From Chitinasiproducens palmae (GTDB lineage: Bacteria > Pseudomonadota > Gammaproteobacteria > Burkholderiales > Burkholderiaceae): a DNA stretch of 64,000 nt. Under the pieces are notes generated by a model. The model made no database searches and was not told the DNA's origin. It was given only the letters and a program-made list of their open reading frames with translations. Shown here piece by piece: positions 63,642 through 64,000 of the stretch. Position numbers and translations under genes: made by a program. The stretch covers positions 310,001-374,000 of the forward strand of contig NZ_FNLO01000003.1 in assembly GCF_900095735.1 (NCBI RefSeq), read 5' to 3'. How positions within the stretch are numbered: the stretch's first letter is position 1; every line of letters starts with the position of its first letter.

Positions 63642-64000
63642 ATGAACATCGAGAAAGCACGTTTCAATATGATCGAGCAACAGATCCGGCCGTGGGACGT
63701 GCTGGATCAGGACGTGCTCGAACTGCTGTCGGTCGTCAAGCGCGAGCATTTCGTGCCGGAGGCATATCGCAATCTGGCCTTCGCGGATCTCGAAGTGCCG
63801 CTGCCCGCCGGTCAGAAGATGCTGCCGCCGAGAATCGAGGCCCGCATCCTGCAGGAATTGGGGGTCCAGAAACACGAAACGGTGCTTGAAGTCGGCACCG
63901 GCTCCGGTTTCATGGCGGCTCTGCTCGGCCGGCGCGCGTTGCGCGTCGTGACGGTGGAACGCGTTGCCGAGCTGGCGAGCTTCGCGCAGCAGAACCTGTT
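63642..64000 (+). CDS. pcm: Protein-L-isoaspartate O-methyltransferase (3' end cut by window)
   Basis: About 119 residues of the N-terminal part are visible. It starts MNIEKARFNMIEQQIRPWDVL, the typical beta-proteobacterial form, and includes the SAM motif VLEVGTGSGFMAALL near 84-98. It repairs or marks isoaspartyl proteins. In Burkholderia this gene commonly precedes a rhodanese and tolC, which would lie beyond the window. Confidence 0.9.
   Translation, partial: MNIEKARFNMIEQQIRPWDVLDQDVLELLSVVKREHFVPEAYRNLAFADLEVPLPAGQKMLPPRIEARILQELGVQKHETVLEVGTGSGFMAALLGRRALRVVTVERVAELASFAQQNL

Overview
The window is high-GC bacterial chromosome. Gene content and protein similarity point to a beta-proteobacterium of the Burkholderiaceae (Burkholderia / Paraburkholderia / Robbsia range). 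The hisM-hisP pair, the hemL-ribD-ribE-ribBA-ribH-nusB order, the zwf-pgl-glk order, the tandem ferrichrome-type receptors and the pcm gene at the right edge are all familiar from that family. This is inferred from remembered family arrangements, not from a search. There is no sign of a prophage, integrase, insertion sequence, plasmid replication gene or CRISPR array, so the region reads as core and near-core chromosome.

Layout. 1-4.3 kb: end of a basic amino-acid ABC importer (hisM partial, hisP), a general porin with a clear terminator, and an FMN-dependent mandelate/lactate-type dehydrogenase. 4.7-7.9 kb: a leftward glucose operon zwf-pgl-glk. 8.2-11.2 kb: a Bcr/CflA drug exporter and a rightward EVE-like protein-azlC-azlD operon. 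11.4-17.5 kb: hemL and the riboflavin genes ribD, ribE, ribBA, ribH, with nusB translationally coupled to ribH. 18-25.9 kb: a lytic transglycosylase, UbiD, an SH3-NlpC/P60 lipoprotein and a large orphan multi-PAS histidine kinase with a degenerate receiver. 26-29 kb: small hypothetical proteins and an SDR oxidoreductase. 29-33 kb: a Fur-boxed siderophore receptor and an ACS-type MFS transporter. 33.4-38.5 kb: a DUF3311 plus sodium/monocarboxylate symporter pair, an AraC regulator that has lost much of its DNA-binding domain, a fosmidomycin-resistance-type exporter, and mntP behind a yybP-ykoY manganese riboswitch. 38.5-42.7 kb: DUF4239, BON-LysM, a pepsin-like aspartic protease and an AI-2E-family permease. 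43-48 kb: two tandem paralogous TonB receptors, each with a Fur-like site. 48-59 kb: a WG-repeat exported protein, a PRC-barrel lipoprotein, two MFS carriers, a thioredoxin and a DUF3857/transglutaminase protein. 59-64 kb: an AmpD-type amidase, tRNA-Gly(CCC), trmB, uppP, DUF1439 and the start of pcm.

Themes. Iron (three receptors with Fur-like sites) and manganese (riboswitch-mntP) homeostasis recur. Several genes serve the envelope: lytic transglycosylase, NlpC/P60, LysM, amidase, UppP. The most unusual feature is structural. About twenty short tandem-repeat arrays (period 6-14 bp) lie in intergenic spaces and around gene starts. One is a 17-unit degenerate 12-bp array at 57.06-57.26 kb that shares a core with an array at 4.44 kb. 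Another 13-unit array sits inside a coding sequence.
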